Shown here: piece after piece, positions 1-10,440 of the stretch
Layout: every line of letters begins with the position of its first letter
Position numbering within the stretch: the first letter of the stretch is position 1
Origin: Arachnopeziza araneosa
Lineage: Eukaryota > Ascomycota > Leotiomycetes > Helotiales > Arachnopezizaceae
Length of the DNA: 64,000 nt
Reading direction: 5' to 3'
Assembly: GCA_003988855.1 (NCBI GenBank)
Contig: QYAI01000044.1
Span: forward strand, 62,001-126,000
Position numbers and translations under genes: made by a program
The notes under the pieces: generated by a model
Databases searched by the model: none
The model's input: the letters and a program-made list of their open reading frames with translations, nothing else
What the model was told of the DNA's origin: nothing

Positions 1-354
1 TACACTTCTCCTACCAGGCGGAGTAGACGTTCCCGCTCCTCCAGATGCGAATGGTTCTTGCGGGAAAGAGCCGGTATGCTTCAGCGCAGACTGCTTGACT
101 GGAGAGCTAGAGCCAGCAGTAGACGTATTGAGCGGCGGCAAAGTGTGCCCTTCGTGTGGAAGTCCCCCATTCATATAGTCCACTGCTTCATGCCTGTTGG
201 TGCTGCCATTCGATGCTGTGGAAGGATGTGCAGGTTCGCGAGACGTTTCTGTCGTTGTACTTGGGGTCAATTCAGTCCGCAGACCTGATTGTGAGACAGC
301 GGTTCCAGTCCCATTTGTGTAGACCGTTGAGCTAGAGTATGGCACTCTCGACAT
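1..354 (-). CDS. N-terminal part of unknown Ser/Thr/Pro-rich protein (runs off left edge)
   Basis: An ATG at 354-352 on the minus strand opens a frame that stays open to the window edge, giving the first 118 codons of a longer protein. The peptide begins MSRVPYSSSTVYTNGTG and is rich in Ser, Thr, Pro and Gly, with motifs such as TSTPPGRRS near the edge. It looks intrinsically disordered and shows no signal peptide or membrane segment. Codon usage and the lack of stops over 354 nt support real coding. No domain is recognisable, so no function is proposed. It is divergent from the hydrolase gene at 946, with about 590 bp between the two starts. Confidence 0.6.
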   Translation of the reverse strand, partial: MSRVPYSSSTVYTNGTGTAVSQSGLRTELTPSTTTETSREPAHPSTASNGSTNRHEAVDYMNGGLPHEGHTLPPLNTSTAGSSSPVKQSALKHTGSFPQEPFASGGAGTSTPPGRRSV

Positions 355-945
355 TGGTGATAATGAATCCTCATTTCGTTTTGCCATGCTCTCAATGCAG
401 CTCCCCTGCCGGTTACAACAGGCTTGATCGTCCTCCGCCCTGTTCCGCGAAAGATCCCACCCCAAGGGAATCTAAAAATGTTATCGTGACAGTGCGTATG
501 TCGTGTTCATGGCGGGTTGGGAGCACCGTAAGAGGTTGGACTATTCCGATAATCTTCGTACTGATGCGTGGCTGAGCTTGCTGAGCTGGCTTCGAAGTCG
601 CGGAATGTGCGCAAGCTAAGGTGAGCCTATTCAATTTTTCAAGTAGTATTTAAATCTCGTCATGTAAGGGAGGGCGATCAAATATCGCGAACTTTTGCGT
701 GGATTAATAGAAGACCCTTACTCCGTTGTGTCGAGACGTTAATTTCGCGTGGAAGTCGAGGCCCGATCAGATGACGTCGGGGCGGATTCTAAAACAATGG
801 CTTGAAATTCTCCCATCATAAGGTCTTGAACATTCCACATCGCAACAAACATAGTTGTGCATAATTGTTTTATGGATAGAAAACTACGAGCATTCTAATA
901 TTTCACTGACCCCATTCCTAAAAATACCAACTAGACAGAGCAAAT
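355..945. other. Intergenic region between divergent genes
   Basis: About 590 bp separate the start of the left-edge minus-strand gene from the hydrolase start at 946. No coding frame is convincing here. It presumably holds both promoters. It contains an A/T-rich stretch with tttaaa around 648-654, but no clear core element can be assigned. Confidence 0.4.
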
Positions 946-2189
946 ATGGCGACCCCAAATCCTTTGGCAGATTCCCAGGGCGGGTCCCCATCCTCAGTCT
1001 CTTCGAAAACCTTCCATATTGCGGGTATACTTACTACTGTCTACGGACTTGACGAGCTTTCTCCAACCGCTACGTTGATATCATGTCTCTGGCTTCACCA
1101 TCCTCGCTTGCAGACCAAAGAGATCATGGCCACTATCGCGTCCAGATGTATAAACGATTGGAATTCACAGTCCCCGTCTGAAAGCCACACGGGGCTTATT
1201 GCTGTATCTTTTGACCAAAGAAACCATGGCACACGAGAAGTCACTCCTTTAGCAAACCAAGCATGGAAGAAGGGGAACCCATCACATGCTCAGGACATGT
1301 TTAGGTCGGTAGCCAGTGCCCGAGGCGTATTCAGGCACGGGCTGACTTGAGTAGTATAGTTCATGGAACAACAGTAGACACCAGCCTTTTGATAGATCAT
1401 TTGGGTTCTTATATCTTTCATGGTCCAGAGGAACCCGAGATTGATCAGCATCTGGTTTTAGGTGTCTCGCTAGGTGGTCACTCTGCTTGGCAAACTATTC
1501 TCGCTGATGAGAGAGTGACTGCTGCTGTAGTGATTATTGGTTGTCCAGATTATATGCGTAAGTGTCATCATCTTGCTTTTTTCTTGTGGGTTTGAGTATT
1601 ATAAATCGCTATGACAATTGGAGCAAGGCTCTATTGTACCTCCATCAAGCTTATCAGGCTTTTGTGCTCGAAAGGCTCAGAGATAATCGCATCATTCTGT
1701 TATCTGGACTGGAGAAACGTTACTCAATTTTAAAGCTGCTAGAGCTAATAACTTCAAGGCTTAATGAGTAACCGCGCTCGAAATGCCAAGCTCCCAACAT
1801 ATGGTCCCAATTTCTTCGGCAGCAAAGATTTCCCCAAATCTCTAGTCTCTTCCGTCCTAAAATGGGATCCTAGAGGTGTCTTCTTCGGGCAAAATGAAAT
1901 CACATCTGGGGTTCACAGCAATCAGCGCGCTCTCCTTGATGCCAAACTTCGTGGGAAGAAAATCCTTGTCTGTTCGGGCGGGGACGATAAATTAGTTCCA
2001 TATCGCTGTGCAGAACCTTTCTTGAACTGGCTGAAAGAAACGCAAACAGCCTCGGAGATATCTATTGAAGATATTGTGTATCCTGAGACCGGGCATACCT
2101 TTAGCGAGGATATGCAAAAGGACAGCGTGCGATTTGTGAGAGAAATGGTTTCGGCGAAGACAAAGAGGGAGCCGAGTTCGAAGATTTAG
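946..2189 (+). CDS. Alpha/beta hydrolase-fold protein, 330 aa
   Basis: Model join(946..1304,1355..1557,1759..2189), 330 aa. Intron 1 (50 nt) has branch CTGAC and acceptor TAG. Intron 2 (201 nt) has GTAAGT, CTAATAAC and AAG. The catalytic triad of the fold is visible: nucleophile elbow GVSLGGHS (Ser about 158), the Asp in SGGDDKLVPY (about 263-264) and His in ETGHTF (about 300). An early FDQRNHGTR fits the oxyanion-hole region. No signal peptide is seen, so it is probably cytosolic. The substrate cannot be told from sequence. The start is the first in-frame ATG, and 330 aa suits a minimal hydrolase. Splicing of intron 2 restores the family-like join DYM-RLMSNRARNAKLPTY. Confidence 0.85.
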
Positions 2190-3590
2190 CTTTTGATGAG
2201 GCAAGGCACCATCTAAAATGATTCTTGTGACCGTTCATGCTCAGAAGACACCTCTGTCTAGGTAGAAGCTCCGCCACCTTATTCCTCCCGATGATCAAGA
2301 ATGAGGAACAGTCTAGGTTTGGAAACTTGATCCGAACTTGACACATTCAAGCCGGGAGGAGAAAGATCCGGGGCGGATCAAATCTCAAAAATTGAAACTG
2401 CCTTCCCATCCTGAAGTAGCCGGTCCAAGGCAAGAATGAATGCGTCTTTACGGAAAACGCCGCGAAGACGGGTTCTTATCGTGACTCTGAGATGATATCA
2501 CCACAGCTAGATGCTTCCAAGATCACGATATCGCATCTGTGGCTTTGCACTGCCGGGTTTCAGGATCCTAAGTGGGAAGGACCTTGGGTCCGGATGCCTT
2601 TCACCATCATCATTTATCCAAGCAAGGTAGACCATGCCAGCCATAAGTTTTTAAGATCAAGAACTACCTCGTACAGAGTATTCCCATTATCGCGACCCTT
2701 TTCGCATCTCATAATTCTACACAGCAACGGGTGCAAGAATCCGAAAACCAAAGCATGATTGGATAAACATGCAGAAGTATATCGATCGGCAAAGTCGACC
2801 AGACTACACCCAAATATCCCTATACCGAAGTCTCGGAAAGTACGGCTGGCAGCATTTATCATGTCTTCAGCTCCTGTTAAAATAACATGTGAACACAATC
2901 TTGCTGTTCAAAGAGTTCCATTGCGTCAAGGGTGCATCCTTATCGCCCAGTTTCTTTGAGAAAGTGCATTCCGAGCAAGAGGGTGTGAGGTTCGCCTGCC
3001 GTGTTATCCTGACAGCTGCTATGCAACCTGCTCACCGAGTGAATCGGAGAGCGATGAAACAAGCGAGGCTCTGCGGGTCCTATAGGCTGGCAAAGTAAGT
3101 ACGCAGCAAGGCTGCAGAGCGGGGCGAGAGTTGTGACACAAGAACAGCGAGAGAGACGGGTGAGTGGCCGAGTAGATGGGTGTGCTTTCCTATCAAGGTG
3201 GGCAGGAGATATTAGAAAGCTACGCCCGCCGGTGAATAGATGGCTTGACAATTGGCGTGAGGATGAGGTCTACTTACCTCATGGGTGCATAGATCATGAT
3301 AAGGCGGTTAATCCATTCGCCTTCCGTAATCTTAGGATATAAAGAAACTCCCCCTCTCCTCACTCGTCAATATCTTTCAGCCAGAGCCCGTCATCCAGCT
3401 GATTTTGCAGCCTGCGATTGTAAAGGGTTCTGCACGAGGCTTTGCTGCATTGCATTGCGCCCATCGCCAACTAAGCCTCGCTTTCAACACGATATCGTCT
3501 TCTAAACCTCTAAACCCCGTCAAAGAGCCTTACCAGACTCTTCTCTCCCACTTAAATCATCCGAATCGCTCGCGAGCAATCATATCACGC
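2190..3590. other. Intergenic, no gene seen
   Basis: About 1.4 kb without a convincing coding frame. Short ORFs on both strands overlap each other, lack family-like composition and have no matching splice structure. The last 200 bp before 3591 are C/T-rich (ctctcctcactcgtcaa), as in fungal 5' leaders, and probably belong to the downstream gene. Confidence 0.4.
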
Positions 3591-3935
3591 ATGTCTCCCC
3601 ACCGCCCGATCTCCCTCTCCCCACGCCGCCGCTCCTCCTCCTCATCCACAAACTCTTCCATCTCCACCTCGTCCATCTCATCCACTCTCTCAACCTTCTC
3701 AATGCCGTCCTCGCCCGGTAGACATACCACCCTCAAGCATCAAGATACATTCCTCGCATCCTACCTCTCGCAGCACCAAAACGCCACGTGGGAGTGGCGA
3801 TGGGAGGATAACCGCTGGCAAATCAAGACGAAGCCCGTCTCGCCTGTGAGTAGTCATCTCGATCGTTTGGCCGAGGAGTATATGGATGAGGTGGTGGAGA
3901 GTGTCAGGAGGGATCAGGAACCGTGGGGGAGATGA
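3591..3935 (+). CDS. Small Ser-rich protein of unknown function, 114 aa
   Basis: Single exon. The frame stays open upstream to 3405, but the ATG at 3591 is preferred because the preceding sequence is pyrimidine-rich leader and the peptide from there (MSPHRPISLSPRRR) has consistent composition. Residues 1-45 are a disordered Ser/Arg tract. Residues 48-80 are a compact segment (TFLASYLSQHQNATWEWRWE) rich in aromatic residues, followed by an acidic helix-like tail with LAEEYMDEVVESVRR. No signal peptide or membrane segment. The alternation of a low-complexity head and an ordered Trp-rich body suggests a small adaptor-like or nuclear protein, but the family is not recognised. Confidence 0.6.
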   Translation: MSPHRPISLSPRRRSSSSSTNSSISTSSISSTLSTFSMPSSPGRHTTLKHQDTFLASYLSQHQNATWEWRWEDNRWQIKTKPVSPVSSHLDRLAEEYMDEVVESVRRDQEPWGR

Positions 3936-4347
3936 GGGGAGATGAGAATTTAGGAAACTGAAACGGTGTATGAAGTGATGAGGGTACTGGTGTTTTTGGG
4001 GTCGGTTTTTGAGTGGGATTTTGGATATGGCGTACAGGATGATTAAGGGAAGTAAGTTGTACGAAAATTGACTGTGGGTGAGAGTGTAGTCGTATGTATG
4101 GTATTGTGCAGTAGTAGAACTTTCATTCTGTTAACTACGAAAATAAAAGGCAATAAAAATAAACAATTAGGAAAGCAGAAATGAATCAGCAGAATGCTAT
4201 GATGAGAAACAATGAAAGCGATCGCGCCTCCGAACCCAGACCAGGCCTCGGTTTTCCCAACATAGTGCTGATAAAGTTTCGCACTCTCAGCAATAAAATC
4301 AAACCAGCTTAGTTTTCCTTGCGCGCCTTTTATTTCCCTTTTTGAAA
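3936..4347. other. Convergent 3' flanks of the Ser-rich and antizyme genes
   Basis: 412 bp between two convergent stop codons. The sequence is A/T-rich with AATAAA-like runs (gaaaataaaaggcaataaaaataaac near 4140-4168), consistent with 3' untranslated regions and polyadenylation on both strands. No gene is seen. Confidence 0.4.
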
Positions 4348-5280
4348 CTAGATTTCCATGCCCATGAATAACCATCTGTCAGAAGTGCTGTCTAGTTTGT
4401 CGGTCCAAAGATCGAATGTGATTAGTTCGAAACCAACCCAGCGGAGACTTTTCATGAACGCTTTGCGGTCGGATTCGAGGACTAAACGATCGAGACAAAT
4501 GACGACTTGGGAAACAGCAAAAACGGCTTCGGCGAGTTCAATCAAAGCCATAAGCCTGGCGAAATTAGTTTGCGCTAGCTTCGAAGGAGAATTTACATAC
4601 CCTTGCTTCAAATCTCGATCAATGACAGAAGCGTTGAAGAATGCAAAGAGTGACTTCTTGTCCCCTTCACCTCCAACGAACCCACGGAAGGAGCAGCCAC
4701 CAGCATAGTCCCAGACCTCAATCCAGGCGTCTACCGGTTGCGTCCTTCTACTTACAAAATATGGACTGTAATCCATCTCCTCTGGTGGAGAAAGAGTCCT
4801 ATTCGCACCCATCGCGATAGAGACCCTACTCGCCGCCCTTCCTTCTTCACCAAAGAAAGCAGCTTTCAGTGTCCCACAGAAGAGTCTCTCACACTCTTCC
4901 CGGATGGTATACGATGCCCCCTGCCCGTCTCGTCGACTTGATGACTTCCGACCATTGCGCGGTGTATTTCGCTGGAGCGCGAGTTCGTTGGCAGATGTCA
5001 GAGCCGCGAGGGGCGGGCTCGAGGGCGGCGAGGGCAGACCCTGATTGCCCCTAAGGGCCTCAGGGAAACCACTTTGCCCCTGGAGAATATATTAGCAACT
5101 GAAGGAAGAATCAGGGGGCCAAAACTGACCGCCGGCGCCGGTAGTGGAGTAATGGAACCCTGTGAGACGAGCAGAAGCATCTACGCAGTATGCGGAGGCG
5201 AGAACGCTGGCTTGGCGGGCAGCATTCTCGCCATGGCAATTACTACTACTACTCATACTGTTATTTCTATTGGGAGCCAT
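4348..5280 (-). CDS. OAZ: Ornithine decarboxylase antizyme, +1 frameshifted
   Basis: Model complement(join(4348..4555,4601..5061,5063..5079,5130..5280)), 278 aa after skipping one base. Antizyme binds ornithine decarboxylase, targets it to the proteasome without ubiquitin and limits polyamine uptake. The C-terminal half has the family core: LMALIELAEAVFAV, QVVICLDR, LRWVGFELITFDLW. ORF1 starts at 5280, crosses a 50-nt intron (5129-5080, branch TGCTAAT) and reads ...AKWFP then TGA at 5062-5060. Moving +1 at TTT-CCC-TGA-G opens the second frame, with no stop until the antizyme core ends. A second intron (4600-4556) is 45 nt and frame-neutral, so retention would add 15 residues. Known biology: polyamines stimulate the frameshift. 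The recoding site and domain are clear; start choice and the second intron are moderately certain. Confidence 0.9.
5060..5068 (-). promoter_or_regulatory. Programmed +1 ribosomal frameshift site (TTT CCC TGA G)
   Basis: On the minus strand the ORF1 stop TGA lies at 5062-5060, preceded by CCC at 5065-5063 and TTT at 5068-5066. Reading GAG from 5061 continues the antizyme frame. A slow-to-terminate UGA after a pyrimidine-rich codon is the known shape of antizyme shift sites; animals use UCC-UGA. The sequence just downstream is G/C-rich and could hold a stimulatory structure, which I did not fold. Confidence 0.85.
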
Positions 5281-7322
5281 TGCTGAGTTTTGCCACGGTT
5301 GCGTTCTCGAGAGGTTTTTGAGAGGTAAGGAGGAGTTTTGTCTGATACAAGGGTTCGACTTCGAGATTCGATTGTACTGGTATGTTTTAGAGCGTGACTG
5401 GTTGTTTCGGTGAGATATTGCAGAGGATCGGCGGTGAAGTTGTGAGGTTGCGAGATGTTCGTTTTCGGGGTCTTGAAAGAGAAGAAAACGGCGCCCCGCT
5501 ATTTGGTCACATGGCCACTTGGATTGGCCAAACCTGGAAATTCACTAGCCAGACAGATGGTGACTAAGCTTTCCACGTGATCTGGTTTCAATCACTGCAC
5601 ACCTCGCTAATCTCATCTTACTTTCTTCTCTCAACCTCCCGAAAGAGGTAGGTAGCGTCATGGATAGTCTCCAATGATGACCCATTCTTGATATATATTG
5701 TTTAAAACGTGTTTCATTGCCCATGAACCTCGTGTTCGAAGTAATTCACATATCCCCCGAATCTCGGTAACAAGATACTCAGCCCCAATGTTCCGAAACC
5801 TTGACGGGGCCGCAGCGTCTCGACTCGAGCTACTATTCGATCTACAATATCTAGGAGAATCGATTTGCTTTTAGCCACTAAAGGCGAATGCCCATAAACA
5901 TCAGGCTCGGACTGATGGTCGTTGCGATGGCCTATGCATCGCTAGTCGTTTCGACTTCCCTAACTCCTTCCACCATCGAGTTCTGTCGGTGTCTCTTGGC
6001 TGCGCAGCAGATGGGCAAGAATGGGCCAGTCAGAGTGGCTCTTCCATCTGAGATCTCGTCACAAAGTGAGATGTATCTATTTGGTAATGACAGGCGATGA
6101 CTGCCTGCACAACTATCCGGACATGGGTCCGGTTGACGTCGTAAGATATTTCAAAGTTATCCCAAGACGATGTGGATCGCACGAGATTTGAAGCTCACGA
6201 GAGGAAACAAAGCAGTTTACGAGTAGGTTACTATAGTCAGGGCAACGTTGACAACGATTGTCGCTCCCCACGTCCACTTCTTATCGGTAAGCTTAAAAGA
6301 ATAGATAGCCAGTGGTTGTCTTGTGACATCCAATCATAGAAATAATTGGCACCTTTTCAAATTCTAAGTTTGTTTGGTAAAAAGTGCTGCTGTGTTAATC
6401 TTTCCAGGCAGAAGTATTTATGCTGCCAAGACCCGTATTCAAACCTTCAAGGCTCCACATTTACAGGCACCTCTTTTCGTTAGCAAATACAGCTTGATTC
6501 TTCATTATCAAAGCAGAATTTCTCATCCAGACTGTACATTGAAATGGATAGCTTCATGCACGCTCAGATGTGCGTATCCACGTGCTCCTGCTACATTAGT
6601 TCAGACTATGGTTGAAGTTTTTACTTCGCACATTACTTAGCCATTGCCATTGTAACCGCGATTACCAAAAGATTTTTACTGTACGATTCAATGAGATTTT
6701 GTGTGTAGCTGTATTTAAAATGAACTACCGATGTGCCCCAAATTTGGAATTAAGTAAACTATAATTTTCTAGTAAATTATCAGAATCTACAATTATTTAC
6801 CATACCAACATCATGTCCTAATGCGGACCGAGATTGTCCAGTTTATCTCGGTGCGATTTTGCACTGCCACCAAGTTTCTAATTGTACCAGGCTGCTAGTT
6901 GGAACTCCTTCGAGAATTGTAACGCGTGGCAACTAGATGATTTTCTCGGTAGTCCATACATCCATAAGTATCAAAACCTAAATTCCAATTCCTTCTACCA
7001 GACACCTCGTACGGGAGGAAAGGATGCATTTTAAGATGGGTGCCTGGCAAATCCAGTATTTACCAACTGTTCCACTAGTGGGACAGAACAGTACCCTTGT
7101 ATCTTGGGTCCATTCTCTTTCTCTCTACTCCAGCTTATGTGTTTAGGATTTCCTTAGGCAGTGCAGCAAGCGGCACAGAAACCTTCCTACATGTACATGT
7201 AGACATCTACTCCGGTATAAAGGCTGGTTTTTATCGAAATATAACCCCAATCATAAGCTCAAGTCGTGGACTCCCTCAACGAGAAGACGAGTGATTTGAC
7301 GTAATTGTCTCTACTTTAGACG
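5281..7322. other. Intergenic, no gene seen; two palindromes near the 3' end
   Basis: About 2 kb without a supported gene. Short ORFs (for example 5888-6100 and 6374-6640) have no recognisable features. The part from 6650 to 7000 is A/T-rich. Near the downstream gene there is a perfect 16-bp palindrome CTACATGTACATGTAG (7187-7202) and an imperfect one, TGTTCCACTAGTGGGACA (7068-7085). Confidence 0.4.
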
Positions 7323-9626
7323 ATGTCTCCCATTGAAGCACTCGGATACGCTGTCATGAGAAACCAAGAGAGTGGGGAATGCTTGGATATCGAAAACGTG
7401 AAAGACGTTGCTGTCGAGAATACTTTGGACATGGCCTTGAATACTAAGAGTAATGCTCTGGAGAAACAGTTGTAAGGACTAAAGAATCTTTATCGGTATA
7501 AGCACTAAAGGCCTTACAGGTTCTGGGCGATATGCTCTGGGACGGCAATTTACACGTCTAAAAGTCTGATGGTTTATTATGGTTTTCGTACATCACCTTT
7601 CTCTCTCTCTTTGAGGCTTGCTGACAACTTGCAGATTACCGTACGTGTACAAATCCATCATCACCTATATTGTCTGACCAATACAGCCCTGACGATGGCA
7701 TTTCGAATATTTGTTTCGCTCCTTATAATATATACACTTATAATAGCTGTTCACGGATATCATTTCATCTCGAATACTGAACACGAGAACGTTTCAACAT
7801 CGAATTCCAAGATATATGGTAGTCATTTCCTTCCAAATAGGCATTGGGCTTTGATGGTACCGGCAGCAACAACAGCTGCTGCATCGCTCCCTATGCTACT
7901 GGAAGGGATATTGCATATGCCTAGTCTGTCAGCCGTGATTATGTTATTTGTAAGTCATCTATCAAGTAAGCGTTTACTTTCTAACATTTTCTAGCCTTTG
8001 ATATACGCGACTGAATCACTCGTTTTGTTTGTATGTAGGTCATCCAATCGAAATTCAAAAGCGGTACCCTGGGACAGCTTGATTATTTGCTGTGCATGCG
8101 GGCTCATGCTATATAACGAAAGTCGGCTCATGGTACCTGGCCTTGTCTTTGGGGTTACAAGCATTCTTTTCATCGGTCTTTCTCGAGCTTTCCTCGTTCT
8201 TGGATATGAAAAAGCGGTGTCTCTCCTTTCCATGGAAGAAGTCAATCATTGTTTTTATACAATGACTCTAATATTTGGCACGGCTATTAGTGGTGTCACG
8301 GCGTACCGTTTCGAAAGGATCCATTCGGTTTGGCCTCTTTCACATGCGACCCTTGCTGTCACGGTATTGAACATGGCTGCGACGATTGGAGCAATACTAT
8401 CTGGCACTGCAGTCCTGGCATTCGATAACCCAAGCTCATACCTCTTAAATGCATCTGATCAGAGTTTGGGACTGCTGGCTTCAATAGCTTCAAACCTGTT
8501 GCTTCTGCTGGCCACGATTATATCGAGTCCCCATCCATACGTCAGTTGGGTTCAAATCACCGCCTATTTAGTCGCCAATATCTTTCTGCTTGATCTAGAT
8601 CAGATACAAGATTCTATTCACTTCTGGCTAAGTTATGCCATTGGCTTTGGATACGGCACTTCAAAATACAAATCCCAATCGAATAAATACACTACCTCCT
8701 CTTTTATTGCAGTCCCTATTATCACCTCCTCTTATTTCGTTGCTCTCCTCTCCTCTATCGCCATCGACACTCTTCCAAGAGGACCCTTAACAACATACGA
8801 TCATTCCTTCCAACCGTTATCACGCTTCGACATTGTTGTTAGTATTTATGATGAACCTCCCTCTTCGGTTGCACACATGCTCGATCAAATCACTTCTACC
8901 ACTTTACTTCAGCAGCTCAGCTCCGAGAACAAAAAACCCCGAATCATAATATACTCCAAGAATCCCTCGACGGATCTCGCTAGTCTTCAAAACACGACTG
9001 GTGCTGATATAGTCGAGCGTCTTGAGAACCGCGGTCGAGAGGGAGGCACTTATCTTTCACATATAGTGAACAGATGGGATTCGCTTGCTGAACAGACATT
9101 ATTTGTTCAAGCTCATGCCCATAACATGCGAGAGTTAATCCCTAGAATAAACGAATACTTAGTGGGCGATACAGGAATGCTGAGTCTTAGTTTTTCGGGT
9201 ATTACTTGTGCCTGTGATAGATGTGGAGACCGATGGGGCTGGGAAGATGACGAGCGTATGGTTCCTAGTCTATTTGAAAACATTTACGGTGTGCCGTGCA
9301 AGAAGGAGCGACCTATTATTCTCTCTTATAAAGGTCAGTTTGTCGCCTCAGTACGGAGAATCAGAGGGGTGGATAAAGATATATACATCGATTTGCTAGA
9401 GCGGATCACGGGTATTGAGAATGTTAACATGGTAAGCAAAGGGGGTAGGACAGGGGAAGAGTCACCTAGTAACCCTTTCTTTGGCTTTACCATGGAGCGA
9501 CTTTGGGGCTTGATCATGCAGTGTGCATCTGATGAGAGGATGGCGAGTAGATGCCCGAGTTTGCTAAGTGGTATGGGCATGGGAGGTAGGATTGAAGACT
9601 GTCAGTGTTTGGACAGAATAGAGTAA
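7323..9626 (+). CDS. TPT-like membrane protein fused to DUF3431 domain, 705 aa
   Basis: Model join(7323..7471,7520..7587,7635..7640,7687..7949,7995..9626), 705 aa. Introns are 48, 47, 46 and 45 nt, each GT-AG with a plausible branch site. The third exon is only 6 nt (ATTACC); it turns ...YYGF-PLTM into ...YYGFHYPLTM, closer to the F-x-YPLT pattern of triose-phosphate-transporter-like proteins. Residues 50-370 are strongly hydrophobic with about ten membrane segments. From about 390 the protein is soluble and matches DUF3431: FDIVVSIYDEP, RIIIYSK, ENRGREGGTYLSHIV, WDSLAEQTLFVQAH. DUF3431 has a glycosyltransferase-like look but no proven activity. Cysteines in CACDRCGDRW may bind metal or form disulfides. 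The membrane part suggests Golgi or another endomembrane. Function is not known. Confidence 0.8.
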
Positions 9627-9703
9627 CAGAAGATATGATGGCTTTTCGCCGAAGATTCGCCTGAATAGGAGAAATGTAAATAAACTTATTTTGACCAGAA
9701 TTC

Positions 9704-9970
9704 ATCAAAGATTCCATTTGATGTCTGAAACCAAAAAGCTGGGTTAGTTATTCGGCCTTTCATCAAGGATTTCATTTGATATCTGAAAGCGAAACACCGG
9801 GCTTGTTATTCGGCCTTTCACTAAAGATTCTATTTGATATCCGAAAAGGAAACACTGGGCTTATTATTCGGCCTTGATTGTAGAGAAGTGTAAATAAACT
9901 TATTTTAACTAGAATTCATCAAAGATTCTATTTGATCTGAAAGCGAAATGCTGGGCTTACCACTTGGTCT
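9704..9970. repeat. 58-bp degenerate tandem repeat, 3-4 units
   Basis: Units begin at 9704, 9762 and 9820, exactly 58 bp apart, with core atcaaagattc-atttgatatctgaaa and ggcttgttattcggcctttc. A fourth partial unit starts at 9918 after a repeated copy of the leader (gtaaataaacttattttaactagaattc, also at 9675-9703). Differences between units are mostly transitions. The array lies directly downstream of the DUF3431 gene and may overlap its 3' UTR. Confidence 0.85.
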
Positions 9971-10320
9971 TTATTGTAGAGAAATATCTTGTCCTCTCTG
10001 TTTGCAGAACAGGCCCATGTAGGCAAAGAATAGATAAAGAGATCAAAAGATCCTGCAGTCAGAGAAGTGTGAGAGTAAAGCACAAGAATAGAAAGAATGA
10101 CTGGTTGAACATAAGAGAGTAGTCATAATATTTGCTCGTGCGTCTGACCAAACGACTGTTCGGAAGATTCTATCATCTGGAATCGCCGCATTGGTCTCTA
10201 CGCCTCCCTTCGCTGCTTCCCCACTAGCTCAACCCACGCAAGAGTTTTCCAAAATCCTTCCTACCTACCATCAACATACATACCACCAACCAAAAAAGCA
10301 AAACAACATCATTATCCTTT

Positions 10321-10416
10321 AGAGTGAGTTCGAAGGTGTGTGAGGCAGTCTTGAAAATCATAGACACGAGGGCACCTCTTGACTCGTCATAAACTCGCAC
10401 ACCTTTGAACTCATTC
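10321..10416. repeat. Fold-back inverted repeat, 24-bp arms
   Basis: The arm at 10321-10344 (agagtgagttcgaaggtgtg...) is the reverse complement of about 10393-10416 (ctcgcacacctttgaactca...) with three transition mismatches. The spacer is about 48 bp. It lies at the front of a degenerate region and could be a hairpin-forming remnant of a small mobile element or an RNA structure. Confidence 0.65.
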
Positions 10417-10440
10417 TACACAATTTAGTGACTCACAAAA

